Shown: positions 36,879 to 45,111 of the stretch, in pieces
Layout: each line of letters opens with the position of its first letter
Numbering within the stretch: the stretch's first letter is position 1
DNA from: Shewanella psychrophila
Lineage (GTDB): Bacteria; Pseudomonadota; Gammaproteobacteria; Enterobacterales; Shewanellaceae
DNA: 64,000 nucleotides
Assembly (NCBI RefSeq): GCF_002005305.1
Contig: NZ_CP014782.1
Location: 5,642,001-5,706,000, forward strand
Direction of reading: 5' to 3'
Notes under the pieces: model-generated
Told to the model about the DNA's origin: nothing
Databases searched by the model: none
What the model saw: only the letters and a program-made list of their open reading frames with translations
Position numbers and translations under genes: made by a program

Positions 36879-37055
36879 ATGAGTGACAAAGTGTTAGGTC
36901 TTGATGAGGTCAGTAAAATCTTAGGTAAATCTGAAGCCACCATAAAACGTTATGCCAGAGAGAATTTGCTCACAAATATTGGTGATGAAGACGAATTTAA
37001 GTTCAAAGAAGATGAAGTGAACCGTTATCTTGAGTTTGCAAAACGCTTAGGCTAA
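36879..37055 (+). CDS. 58-aa helix-turn-helix protein
   Basis: ATG 36879 has CAGGAG at good spacing. The product begins MSDKVLGLDEVSKILGKSEA and looks like a MerR/excisionase-type winged helix: a first helix (VSKILGKS), a recognition helix (EATIKRYARE) and a C-terminal helix (EVNRYLEFAKRLG). It is a stand-alone DNA-binding domain without effector. It sits alone between putA and cydC; with putA lacking its own repressor domain, a role in proline control is conceivable but unsupported. Confidence 0.72.
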   Translation: MSDKVLGLDEVSKILGKSEATIKRYARENLLTNIGDEDEFKFKEDEVNRYLEFAKRLG

Positions 37056-37214
37056 TTCACTGCAAAGTCAGATAAAATTCAAATCCGCAAGAGAGAATGC
37101 TACTCGCTTCTCTCTCGTTACTTCGCTTGGCCCCTTCCTTACTGTTAGCACTAGATTAGCTGTCCTTCTCGCCTGTAGTCGAGCTGGAGAGCTAGGCAGG
37201 GGCTACAGACTTAA

Positions 37215-39002
37215 CTAGCTGAGCTTATGGTTGAGACTGGCATAGTATTCATCTTTTACTAATAGCTCACTATGATTTCCGGACGATCTCAGCATTCCTT
37301 CTTCCATCAAGTGGATCATATCCATCTGCACCATGGCCGTGAGTCTGTGACTGATCATCAACAAGCTCTTATCTTTGGCGAATTCAAAGAGCAGGTTCAG
37401 AATTTCTCTCTCGGTACGCTTATCTAAGCCTTCCGTCGGCTCATCGAGCAACAACACAGGCGCATCACGCAGCAAGGCTCTTGCTACCCCGATGCGGCGC
37501 TGCTCTCCACCAGAGAGCTGTCTTCCCCCCTCACCTATCCATACATCGAGCGGCTCTTCTCCCAGGAGCAGTGCACTAAGCCCGACTTTTTGTAACACCT
37601 CAATCAACAACTTATCATTAGTGTCTTTAGCCGCTTTACGTTCGGCCCGCGTTGGCAATTCATCCACTGGTTTTTGTGCTAAGGATAGATTGTCTCTTAA
37701 TGTGCCACTAAACAAATAGATACGCTGACTCACTAAGGTAATACCGTCGGTTAAGGCCTGCTGACTATATTGGTCTATCTCAACGCCATCAAGCACAATT
37801 CGGCCAGAATCGGGCAGCCACTCCCGGGTAATTAACGACAATAAACTGGACTTTCCGCAGCCTGTCTGCCCAAGCAAAGCCACTTTTTCACCGGGCTTGA
37901 TTGATAAGTTAATCCCCTTAAGTACATGGGTCTTTTCTCGAGCATCTTGCTCGTAGGCGAACACGATATCTTCAAGGCACAATTCACCACGAGTCACACG
38001 AGCAGTATTCTGGTCATTAAAACAGATCCCGGGCTCCTGCTCCACAAGCTCATTAACCCGCTCAGCGGCCGACACACACGCAGAAAGATGTTGAAAAGCG
38101 CTCGCTATTGGCATTAACATCTCGATACATGCCAAGGTCATAAAAACTATCATAGCAAGCATAGGTCCAGGAGGCAGGTGCTCACCGACGCCGGATGCTG
38201 CCATATACAACATAAGCACCACCACAAGGCCGTGACATAAAATCAAGGCACCTTGACTCAACGCTGTTACGTTTGCCATTGCCCTTTGGCTATTGAGCAA
38301 ACTCGCCTCTGATTCAGCTAATCTAGCCCTAAAACGGTCGTTTGCACCAAACAGTGAGATCTCAGCCAGCCCCTGGATAAACTCCAGCACTTCAATCCGA
38401 TAAGCCCGCTTACTTTCAAGTATTCCCACACCAGGTTTACGGCCAAGGAAGTAGAATATCCAAGGCAATAACAGCCATATTAAGAGTAAGCTACCGCATA
38501 GCACTAAGGCTAAGTCGGCATCTATCCAAGCTACAAACAGATATAAGGCAGCTAACATCAAGAAAGATGCCACCATAGGGGTTAATAGCCTAAGATAGAG
38601 ATGATCTAAGGTATCGATATCGGCAACGAGCCGGTTTAACAGATCGCCTTGCCTCAGCCCCTGCATATTACTAGCACTGAGTGGCAGTAATTTACGCCAA
38701 GCCCAGGTACGAAGCTGTGTCAGCAATTTAAAGGTTGCTTCATGGGTAGCTAAACGCTCACCATAACGACTGGCAGTCCTGACAATGGATAGAAACCTCA
38801 CCCCACCAGCAGGGGTAAAATAGTTGAACATCATAGCCGTCGCGGCAGTTAAACCCGCTACTGCCGCGGCCGATAAAAACCAGCCTGACAGCGAGAGTAA
38901 CCCGATACCGGCCATCAAGGTGGTGATACTCAATATCAGACCGGTGAACATCATCAGCCACTGATGCTTAAACAACTTGATAAAAGGTAATAGGACTCTC
39001 AT
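37215..39002 (-). CDS. cydC: heterodimeric glutathione/cysteine ABC exporter subunit CydC
   Basis: 595 aa: six membrane helices (about 15-310), then an ATPase with Walker A GQTGCGKSS, signature LSGGEQRR and Walker B LLLDEPTEG. With CydD it exports thiols (and binds haem) and is needed for cytochrome bd assembly. The ATG overlaps the cydD stop by 4 bp (ATGA), indicating coupled translation. The last gene of the operon. Confidence 0.93.
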   Translation of the reverse strand: MRVLLPFIKLFKHQWLMMFTGLILSITTLMAGIGLLSLSGWFLSAAAVAGLTAATAMMFNYFTPAGGVRFLSIVRTASRYGERLATHEATFKLLTQLRTWAWRKLLPLSASNMQGLRQGDLLNRLVADIDTLDHLYLRLLTPMVASFLMLAALYLFVAWIDADLALVLCGSLLLIWLLLPWIFYFLGRKPGVGILESKRAYRIEVLEFIQGLAEISLFGANDRFRARLAESEASLLNSQRAMANVTALSQGALILCHGLVVVLMLYMAASGVGEHLPPGPMLAMIVFMTLACIEMLMPIASAFQHLSACVSAAERVNELVEQEPGICFNDQNTARVTRGELCLEDIVFAYEQDAREKTHVLKGINLSIKPGEKVALLGQTGCGKSSLLSLITREWLPDSGRIVLDGVEIDQYSQQALTDGITLVSQRIYLFSGTLRDNLSLAQKPVDELPTRAERKAAKDTNDKLLIEVLQKVGLSALLLGEEPLDVWIGEGGRQLSGGEQRRIGVARALLRDAPVLLLDEPTEGLDKRTEREILNLLFEFAKDKSLLMISHRLTAMVQMDMIHLMEEGMLRSSGNHSELLVKDEYYASLNHKLS

Positions 39003-40804
39003 GAGTGTGACTCCTTATCCATACAGGTATCCAGTTCGCACTCATCATCTTGCATCTGTCTAAATAGCCCTTCTACTCGATTCAGTTCATCAAAACTTCC
39101 TCTCTGAACGATATCGCCTTTATCCAGCACTAGAATAGTATCCATCCCATCGAGCTGTTCAAGTCTATGGCTCACCATCAAACATGAGGATTGTGACATT
39201 GCTTCACGCAGTGCACTGAGTACCGCCTGCTCACTATGACTGTCTAAGCTTGCTGTAGGTTCATCTAACAGAAACAACTTAGCCTCTTGTCCTAAGGCCC
39301 TGGCTAACGCGATGCGCTGAGCCTGACCAACAGAGACACCTGCCATCTGCTCTCCAATTGGATACCCTAAGCCTAAGGCTTGCTCCTGAACGAAATCCAA
39401 CACCTTAGCTTTAGCCAATAATGCCTCAACCTCGGCGTCCCCCATATCAGGATTAACCATGGCCACATTGCTTCTAATCGAGCCATGAAAAAGCTGAGGG
39501 TCTTGTCCAAGCCAAGCAAGATGCCTTCGATAATGAGCTTTATCCAGATCTTTTAACTCATTTCCGTTAATCTGAAGTGAGCCCTGATAAGGCAAAAAGC
39601 CAAGTATGGCGTTGAGTAGACAGGTTTTACCTGAGCCACTTGGCCCAACGAGCGCCACATGTTCACCGAATTTGAGGTGAAAGCTCAATGGGCCCACTAA
39701 TCGACTACCATCATGACTCATCACGGCTAAATCCGTGGCGATAATCTCGGCTCCGCTGTGCCAGTCCAATTCAATGCCACCAGCCTTTTTTTCACTGACA
39801 TCTGACTCAAGCCTATATTCTAACAGGGCCATCAACTCTTCGGCCGCTCCTATGGCTTGTGCTTTTGCATGGTAATGTGTGCCCATATCGCGTAATGGCT
39901 GGTAAAATTCTGGAGCCAGCATCAGCACAAACAGGCCGATAAACAGGCTAATGCCATGATCGTAGTCTCCAAAATTAAGATGACCCAGATAACTGAAACC
40001 AAAATAGACCGCCAGAACCGCGATAGACACGGCAGCAAAAAACTCCAATACCGCAGAGCTTAAAAATGCCATTTTCAGTACTGACATGGTTCTTTCACGA
40101 AACTCTTCCGAGGCAGATTCAATCTCTTTCGCTTCGGCTTCGCCGCGATTAAACAGCTTTAAGGTATTAAGGCCCTTTAATCTATCCATAAAGTGGCCAC
40201 TAAGCTTAGCTAGAGCGCTGAAGTTTTTCCGATTTGCATCGGCAGCCCCCATGCCCACTAAGATCATAAACATAGGAATAAGTGGCGCCGTAGCTAATAA
40301 AATAATGCCTGCGGCCCAGTTTAACGGGAAGACAACCACCAGAATTGTTAGCGGTATAAAGCCTGCCAGAATGATCTGCGGTAGGTAACGGGCATAAAAA
40401 TCATGCAGGTCTTCGACTTGTTCAAGTACGATACTTGCCCAGCTTCCTGCGGGTTTTCCCTTCACAAAAGCTGGACCCAGTTCGGTAAGTTTATCGAGCA
40501 CCGCACTGCGGATCTGCAATCTAAGACGCTTCCCCGATTCAAAACTGGCGCGCTCACGAGCAAATGCCAATATTGCTCGCAGGGGAATTAATCCCAGCAA
40601 CAATATAAATTCATGGACGAAGTCAGATTTGGGCAAGTCTAGAATAATGATGCCATGGAGTATCGTCGAGAGTAGGTATGCCTGTACGACCAGAGAAAAT
40701 CCGGTTAGTAAGCCAAATAAAACGGTTAAATTGAGATAGAAACCACAGGCCTTTTTTTGCTGCCTTAACCAAGAAATCAATTGTTTCTCTAACGATTTGT
40801 CCAT
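38999..40804 (-). CDS. cydD: heterodimeric glutathione/cysteine ABC exporter subunit CydD
   Basis: 601 aa from ATG 40804 (AGGAG upstream; the longer frame to 40858 is rejected). Six membrane helices are followed by an ATPase with GPSGSGKT and LLDEPTAS; the signature motif is VSVGQAQRIALARAL, with Val-Gly in place of the usual Ser-Gly-Gly, so one of the two sites may be catalytically weak. Forms the CydDC dimer with the next gene. A candidate FNR box lies 122 bp upstream. Confidence 0.93.
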   Translation of the reverse strand: MDKSLEKQLISWLRQQKKACGFYLNLTVLFGLLTGFSLVVQAYLLSTILHGIIILDLPKSDFVHEFILLLGLIPLRAILAFARERASFESGKRLRLQIRSAVLDKLTELGPAFVKGKPAGSWASIVLEQVEDLHDFYARYLPQIILAGFIPLTILVVVFPLNWAAGIILLATAPLIPMFMILVGMGAADANRKNFSALAKLSGHFMDRLKGLNTLKLFNRGEAEAKEIESASEEFRERTMSVLKMAFLSSAVLEFFAAVSIAVLAVYFGFSYLGHLNFGDYDHGISLFIGLFVLMLAPEFYQPLRDMGTHYHAKAQAIGAAEELMALLEYRLESDVSEKKAGGIELDWHSGAEIIATDLAVMSHDGSRLVGPLSFHLKFGEHVALVGPSGSGKTCLLNAILGFLPYQGSLQINGNELKDLDKAHYRRHLAWLGQDPQLFHGSIRSNVAMVNPDMGDAEVEALLAKAKVLDFVQEQALGLGYPIGEQMAGVSVGQAQRIALARALGQEAKLFLLDEPTASLDSHSEQAVLSALREAMSQSSCLMVSHRLEQLDGMDTILVLDKGDIVQRGSFDELNRVEGLFRQMQDDECELDTCMDKESHS

Positions 40805-40925
40805 GCCGCTCCTGCAAAATAGTATTTCATGATGAAATCGAGGGAAGTGAGAGTGCACGCAGTATCGCAGGCATTGGTTGCGGAAGAAACTAACAGGGCT
40901 GTAAATGTTAAGGGATTCACAAAAA

Positions 40926-40939
40926 TTGAGCTAGATCAA
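40926..40939. promoter_or_regulatory. FNR-like site upstream of cydDC
   Basis: TTGAGCTAGATCAA matches nine of ten conserved positions of TTGAT-N4-ATCAA. Its place 122 bp before cydD fits oxygen control by FNR/EtrA. The 40805-41108 gap otherwise contains only the terminator at 40996. Confidence 0.5.
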
Positions 40940-40995
40940 AAAAAAGAGGAACTTTTACGTAAAGTTGGCATCATCGAAAACTTTCTTGATGCCAC

Positions 40996-41030
40996 AAAAA
41001 AGGCCGGTAAGCATTTGCTCAACCGACCTT
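40996..41030 (-). terminator. intrinsic terminator after the DUF3622 gene
   Basis: On the minus strand AAGGTCGGT pairs with ACCGGCCTT (one G-T), an inner GAGCA/TGCTT stem helps, and six T's follow. Confidence 0.75.
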
Positions 41031-41108
41031 CTCACATCTGAGTATGTCTCATGTCGATCGAAGGTATAAACACCTAAGCGACACGCTACAAACTATTTAT
41101 CAGACGCA

Positions 41109-41459
41109 TTACTTATCAGACGCATAGTCATCGCTGTCTTCGTCAAAAGAATCGGAACCAGATTCTCCATCGGCAACATCACGAGCTTCACGCCACGCAT
41201 CTGCAGCCTGCTCTTTCGTCGCAGCAGCTTCAGTCCGCTCTTCACGTTGCTTAGCTTTGCGTTCGTTACGCTCCATCAAGTTTTCAAGGTATGATTTAAG
41301 CTCTTTCTCACCCCAGGCCGTTGCTTCAGCTTCAGTTGCAAAGCCAGTCTTTCTCTTAGAAACGACTGTCTTTCTTGCTGTCATACGGCGAGTGATCTCA
41401 GCAGCCCAAACCTCTTTATCTTGTTTGATGCGAAAATCGAACTTCTTAGTTTGTGTCAT
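41109..41459 (-). CDS. DUF3622 protein
   Basis: 116 aa. The N-terminal half (KKFDFRIKQDKEVWAAEITR, then a basic KTVVSKRKTGF turn) fits DUF3622; the middle is a charged helix and the last 25 residues are very acidic. Soluble and probably cytoplasmic. Function unknown. AGGAAATAAG stands before the ATG. It is followed by its own terminator. Confidence 0.75.
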   Translation of the reverse strand: MTQTKKFDFRIKQDKEVWAAEITRRMTARKTVVSKRKTGFATEAEATAWGEKELKSYLENLMERNERKAKQREERTEAAATKEQAADAWREARDVADGESGSDSFDEDSDDYASDK

Positions 41460-41536
41460 ATTACTTATTTCCTACAGATATAATCTTATCGCCAATCATA
41501 GAGGTATGGCGTTAAGTCAAAATTTTTCCAACGGTT

Positions 41537-41746
41537 TCACTCATTCACATCTTTAGGCAAACCTAGATCACACTTTTTGCAATTCAGTTTATAACCAAGC
41601 ATAGACGTTCTGCCTTCTGTAGTTATCACCCAAGGGCGGATAATCCAAGGCGGCATATGCCTCACATGCTGATAATGTTCACATTGAAGTATAGCAACCC
41701 AATGATTCTCATCATCTTTTAGATAACCAACTATCGACTGTTTCAT
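41537..41746 (-). CDS. DUF3565 protein
   Basis: 69 aa. Recognisable as DUF3565 by MKQSIVGYLKDDENHWVA, CEHYQHVRHMPPW and the closing CKKCDLG. Cys and His residues (C-E-H, H-V-R-H, C-K-K-C) could bind zinc. Cytoplasmic, function unknown. Confidence 0.78.
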   Translation of the reverse strand: MKQSIVGYLKDDENHWVAILQCEHYQHVRHMPPWIIRPWVITTEGRTSMLGYKLNCKKCDLGLPKDVNE

Positions 41747-42144
41747 AAAACCTAAAGACTAATAGCTCAAGTGCTTTAGCAGAGATGAGCGTTTAGGGCG
41801 CGAGATTAACACGTACAGACTTTAAACAACATCATTTAACGAGCTATCTTTATCGACAGAGCAATTAGCCAACGAAGAGCGAGCAATAAGAAGCGAAATT
41901 CTCCATTTATCCACTGACCCCTGAAACACGCAGTTTCAAATTGAAATTAAAACACCTTGAAGTAAAAGTTTTTATTTTTCCTAGTTCAATAATGACTAGA
42001 GCACCAAGATTTATCATTTGATTTAACCCAAAAAGTGTATCACTTACTCAATTTCTGACCTGAAGCTCAGCCTCTAATTCAATTTATTCACCTCAATTTC
42101 AAAGTATTAAATGCTATTCATCAATAATAATATAAAGGCTTACC
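41747..42144. other. 398-bp stretch without a supported gene
   Basis: No reading frame, RNA gene or clear repeat is seen; only short A/T palindromes such as TTTCAAATTGAAA near 41930. The wrecked gene that follows may have lost part of its original upstream region here. Confidence 0.4.
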
Positions 42145-43379
42145 ATGTTTAAACGTACCCTAATCGCTCTCACCATCGCCATGCATCCCATGGAGGCCGT
42201 GCTTGCTAAGCATCTAGCCGAAGGGGTAAATTTAGTGATCCCAGTAGGCGACCTTACCGATAATAGCTCAACCAAAGAATGGGCTCAATGGCGCTCAATC
42301 GCAGAGAGATATCAGGCCGATGGCATGGAGTTCCTGCCAGTTATGGGTAACCACGAGACCAGCCATGCCCATACTGTTGAGTGGATTGAAAACATGCGTC
42401 ATTACATTCCACAAGACGCAGTTCATATGCCTACAGCCGAGTGGCTCAACTACTACATCATACGCGAGAATACGTTAGTAATAGGCCTGGCGTATTACAA
42501 CCTGCCTATCGCATTCGGTTGGATCAAGGAAGTCATTACCGACAATGAAGGTAAGTTTGATCATGTGGTGATAGCCAGCCACGATGGCCTAGTCGGTGCT
42601 AAATATGGCCAGACCCGCGAGCAGATAGTACAAGGCACCAAAGGCGATAATTGATTATTCGATATTCACAAAGAGATCCGTGAGCTATTTGCCCAGTATG
42701 ATGTCATCTGAGTACAAGGACACGAACATATGTACCAGAGATCCCAAATTCATGCCGGGTCTTAGGCTCGAATGATCTAGGCGGCATGAGTGATGTATAT
42801 TCCTCCACACCAAGCGGTGGAAATTATCGTATGCCATCATACACTCAGATTGTTGGTGGAAATGCTTCCTATAAAGGCTATGAGTATCGCTATGGCGAAC
42901 GTGAACTTATCCAGGATGTGATCCAACATAAGATGGCAACCATGAATCAAGGCCCCGAGTTTTTCGATGCCAATGCCGGGATCTTAACCTTCAAGGATCA
43001 ACAGGTGGACCACCACGCCTATTTTGCTCCACACACTATCAAAAACAACGAAGAAGAAGGCGCTAAAGAGCTGCCACACCCAGAGTGGCAATTGATGGAT
43101 AGTTTCTCTCGCACCACTAATCGCTGTGAATCGCTCATCTATCCAAGCTCTATTCCCGAAGGCCAGCGCCCTGTACTCAACCATATCGTCGAGTACAAGA
43201 CCAATCACTGTGTTGCTGATGACAGCTCTAAAGTCAGGCTTATTGGTGGTATCAACAACACCTTTAACCGCGTATATACCACAGAAAGAACCATGGGCTA
43301 TACCTCAGGCTTGAGTCGCGCTGAGAGCATGAATGATATGCTCAGGCTGTCTCAGCAGTTTATGTTTACCGAAATATAA
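42145..43379 (+). pseudogene. metallophosphoesterase gene, degraded
   Basis: The frame begins with a signal-peptide-like start and shows three calcineurin-type motifs: VGDLTD, MGNHE and SHDG. It breaks at TGA 42652 and TGA 42709 (both where Trp codons would fit: GDN-x-LFDIHKE and DVI-x-VQGHEH) and then shifts frame near 42757, after which it continues from 42762 (LGSNDLGGMSDVY) to 43379. The GHEH metal motif lies in the broken middle. The N terminus lacks the first D-x-H motif, so there was also a deletion. At least four lesions mean it is not functional. Confidence 0.85.
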
Positions 43380-43535
43380 GCGCCAATAAACGCGTATTTC
43401 ATTTAATCGACTATGCTGTGAACTGATATCGGTTATAAATTAGCGCTTTCAGCACAGATCCTGTAAGCTGCACGCCCGCCAGACCATCTGGCTCCATGAA
43501 AGCCGCTGTTTTTAGCCGCGTCAAGAGACCAATCT

Positions 43536-44999
43536 ATGAGTTTTACCTCCCTGGGTTTATCCGCTCCGATTTTAAAAGCCGTAGCCAATAAAGGCTATGA
43601 GACACCTTCGCCCATTCAAGCTCAAGCGATCCCCGCAGTGCTCGAAGGCAAAGATGTAATGGCAGCAGCCCAGACTGGTACAGGTAAAACCGCAGGCTTC
43701 ACACTACCTCTATTAGAGCTGTTAAGCAGAGGAAATCGTGCTCAAGCTAAGAAGGTACGCGCTCTGGTATTAACACCAACTCGAGAGCTTGCAGCTCAAG
43801 TAGCCGAGAGTGTCGATACCTATGGTAAGCATCTACCACTTAAATCCGCAGTAGTCTTCGGTGGTGTAGGCATAGGCCCGCAAATATCTAAGCTAGGTAA
43901 AGGCGTCGACATCTTAGTCGCCACGCCTGGTCGTTTACTTGACCTATACAACCAAGGTGCAGTGAACTTCAATCAACTTGAAGTTCTCATTCTCGATGAA
44001 GCCGATCGAATGTTAGATATGGGCTTCATTCATGACATCAAAAAAATCCTTAGAGTATTGCCGGCTAAACGCCAGAACCTAATGTTCTCGGCGACCTTCT
44101 CCGACGATATTCGTAAACTGGCTAAAGGCTTAGTGAACAATCCTGTCGAGATATCTGTTACGCCACGTAACGCCACGGCAAAAAGCGTTGAGCAATATAT
44201 CTATCAGGTCGATCAGAAGCAGAAAACCGCTGCGCTAATCCACTTGATCAAGCAAAATGACTGGAAACAGGTCTTAGTCTTTAGCCGCACTAAGCATGGC
44301 GCAAACCGCATAGCCAAGAACCTCGAAGCTAAAGAACTTACCGCAGCCGCAATCCATGGCAACAAGAGCCAAGGCGCACGAACAAAAGCCCTTGCTAACT
44401 TCAAGAGTGGTGCTGTTCGTGTATTAGTCGCAACCGATATTGCAGCTCGTGGTATCGATATCGACCAACTGCCTAATGTAGTTAACTTCGACTTGCCGAA
44501 TGTACCAGAGGATTATGTCCATCGTATCGGCCGTACTGGTCGCGCTGGCGCCAGTGGTCAAGCAGTCTCCCTAGTGAGTGGTGATGAAAGCAAGCTTCTC
44601 AGGGATATAGAACGCTTAATAAAGCAAACTATTCCCCGTAAGGAAGTGGAAGGCTTTGTGCCAACTCAAGTTGTAGCCGAAACCGATCTCAATGACAGAA
44701 AGCATGGTCAAAACCGTGGCCCGCGTAATGCTAATGGCCGTGGTAATGGTCGTAACGGCAACTCGAATTCACGTAGTAATGATGCTCGTTCAAGCTCAGG
44801 TTCTCGTCAATCCCGCAACAGCGAAGGCAAGGTCGAGCATAAAGATGGTCAACGCAGTGGCGAAGCCGCTCGCGGTCATAAACCAAATGACAATAACTCG
44901 GGTCATAGCCGTCGTAGATCAGGGTCTCAGTCACAAAACAGTGCAAGTGCTGGCGCCTCAAAGCCTTCAAGTAATGGCAATATTTGGGGCAACAAGTAA
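43536..44999 (+). CDS. rhlE: RhlE-type DEAD-box RNA helicase
   Basis: 487 aa. The Q motif and Walker A (AAQTGTGKT) are at about 25-55, PTREL near 90, DEAD near 150, SAT near 182, HRIGRTGR near 330. The last 115 residues are low-complexity Arg/Gly/Asn/Ser, a typical RNA-binding tail. ATP-dependent RNA remodelling in ribosome assembly or mRNA decay, often cold-linked. Terminated by the hairpin at 45055. Confidence 0.9.
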   Translation: MSFTSLGLSAPILKAVANKGYETPSPIQAQAIPAVLEGKDVMAAAQTGTGKTAGFTLPLLELLSRGNRAQAKKVRALVLTPTRELAAQVAESVDTYGKHLPLKSAVVFGGVGIGPQISKLGKGVDILVATPGRLLDLYNQGAVNFNQLEVLILDEADRMLDMGFIHDIKKILRVLPAKRQNLMFSATFSDDIRKLAKGLVNNPVEISVTPRNATAKSVEQYIYQVDQKQKTAALIHLIKQNDWKQVLVFSRTKHGANRIAKNLEAKELTAAAIHGNKSQGARTKALANFKSGAVRVLVATDIAARGIDIDQLPNVVNFDLPNVPEDYVHRIGRTGRAGASGQAVSLVSGDESKLLRDIERLIKQTIPRKEVEGFVPTQVVAETDLNDRKHGQNRGPRNANGRGNGRNGNSNSRSNDARSSSGSRQSRNSEGKVEHKDGQRSGEAARGHKPNDNNSGHSRRRSGSQSQNSASAGASKPSSNGNIWGNK

Positions 45000-45054
45000 T
45001 TCAAATCGATAAAAGTGACGACTATAAAGTCAGCAGCGAGAATATCATTTAACC

Positions 45055-45084
45055 AAAAAAAACCTAGCTTTTGCTAGGTTTTTT
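45055..45084. terminator. bidirectional terminator between rhlE and the TonB receptor gene
   Basis: AACCTAGC and GCTAGGTT form the stem, with A's before and T's after it, so it can act on both convergent genes. Confidence 0.85.
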
Positions 45085-45111
45085 ATTGGGATAAACTAGG
45101 TGAAGAGTTTA

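Noticed and set aside
40829..41041. 70-aa plus-strand frame upstream of cydD
   Set aside because: It overlaps the cydD start region, the FNR-like site and a minus-strand terminator, has no ribosome site, and its product looks like translated regulatory sequence.
42652..42711. In-frame TGA codons considered as selenocysteine or recoded Trp
   Set aside because: A frameshift and a missing N-terminal motif show general decay, and no SECIS-like hairpin follows the TGAs.
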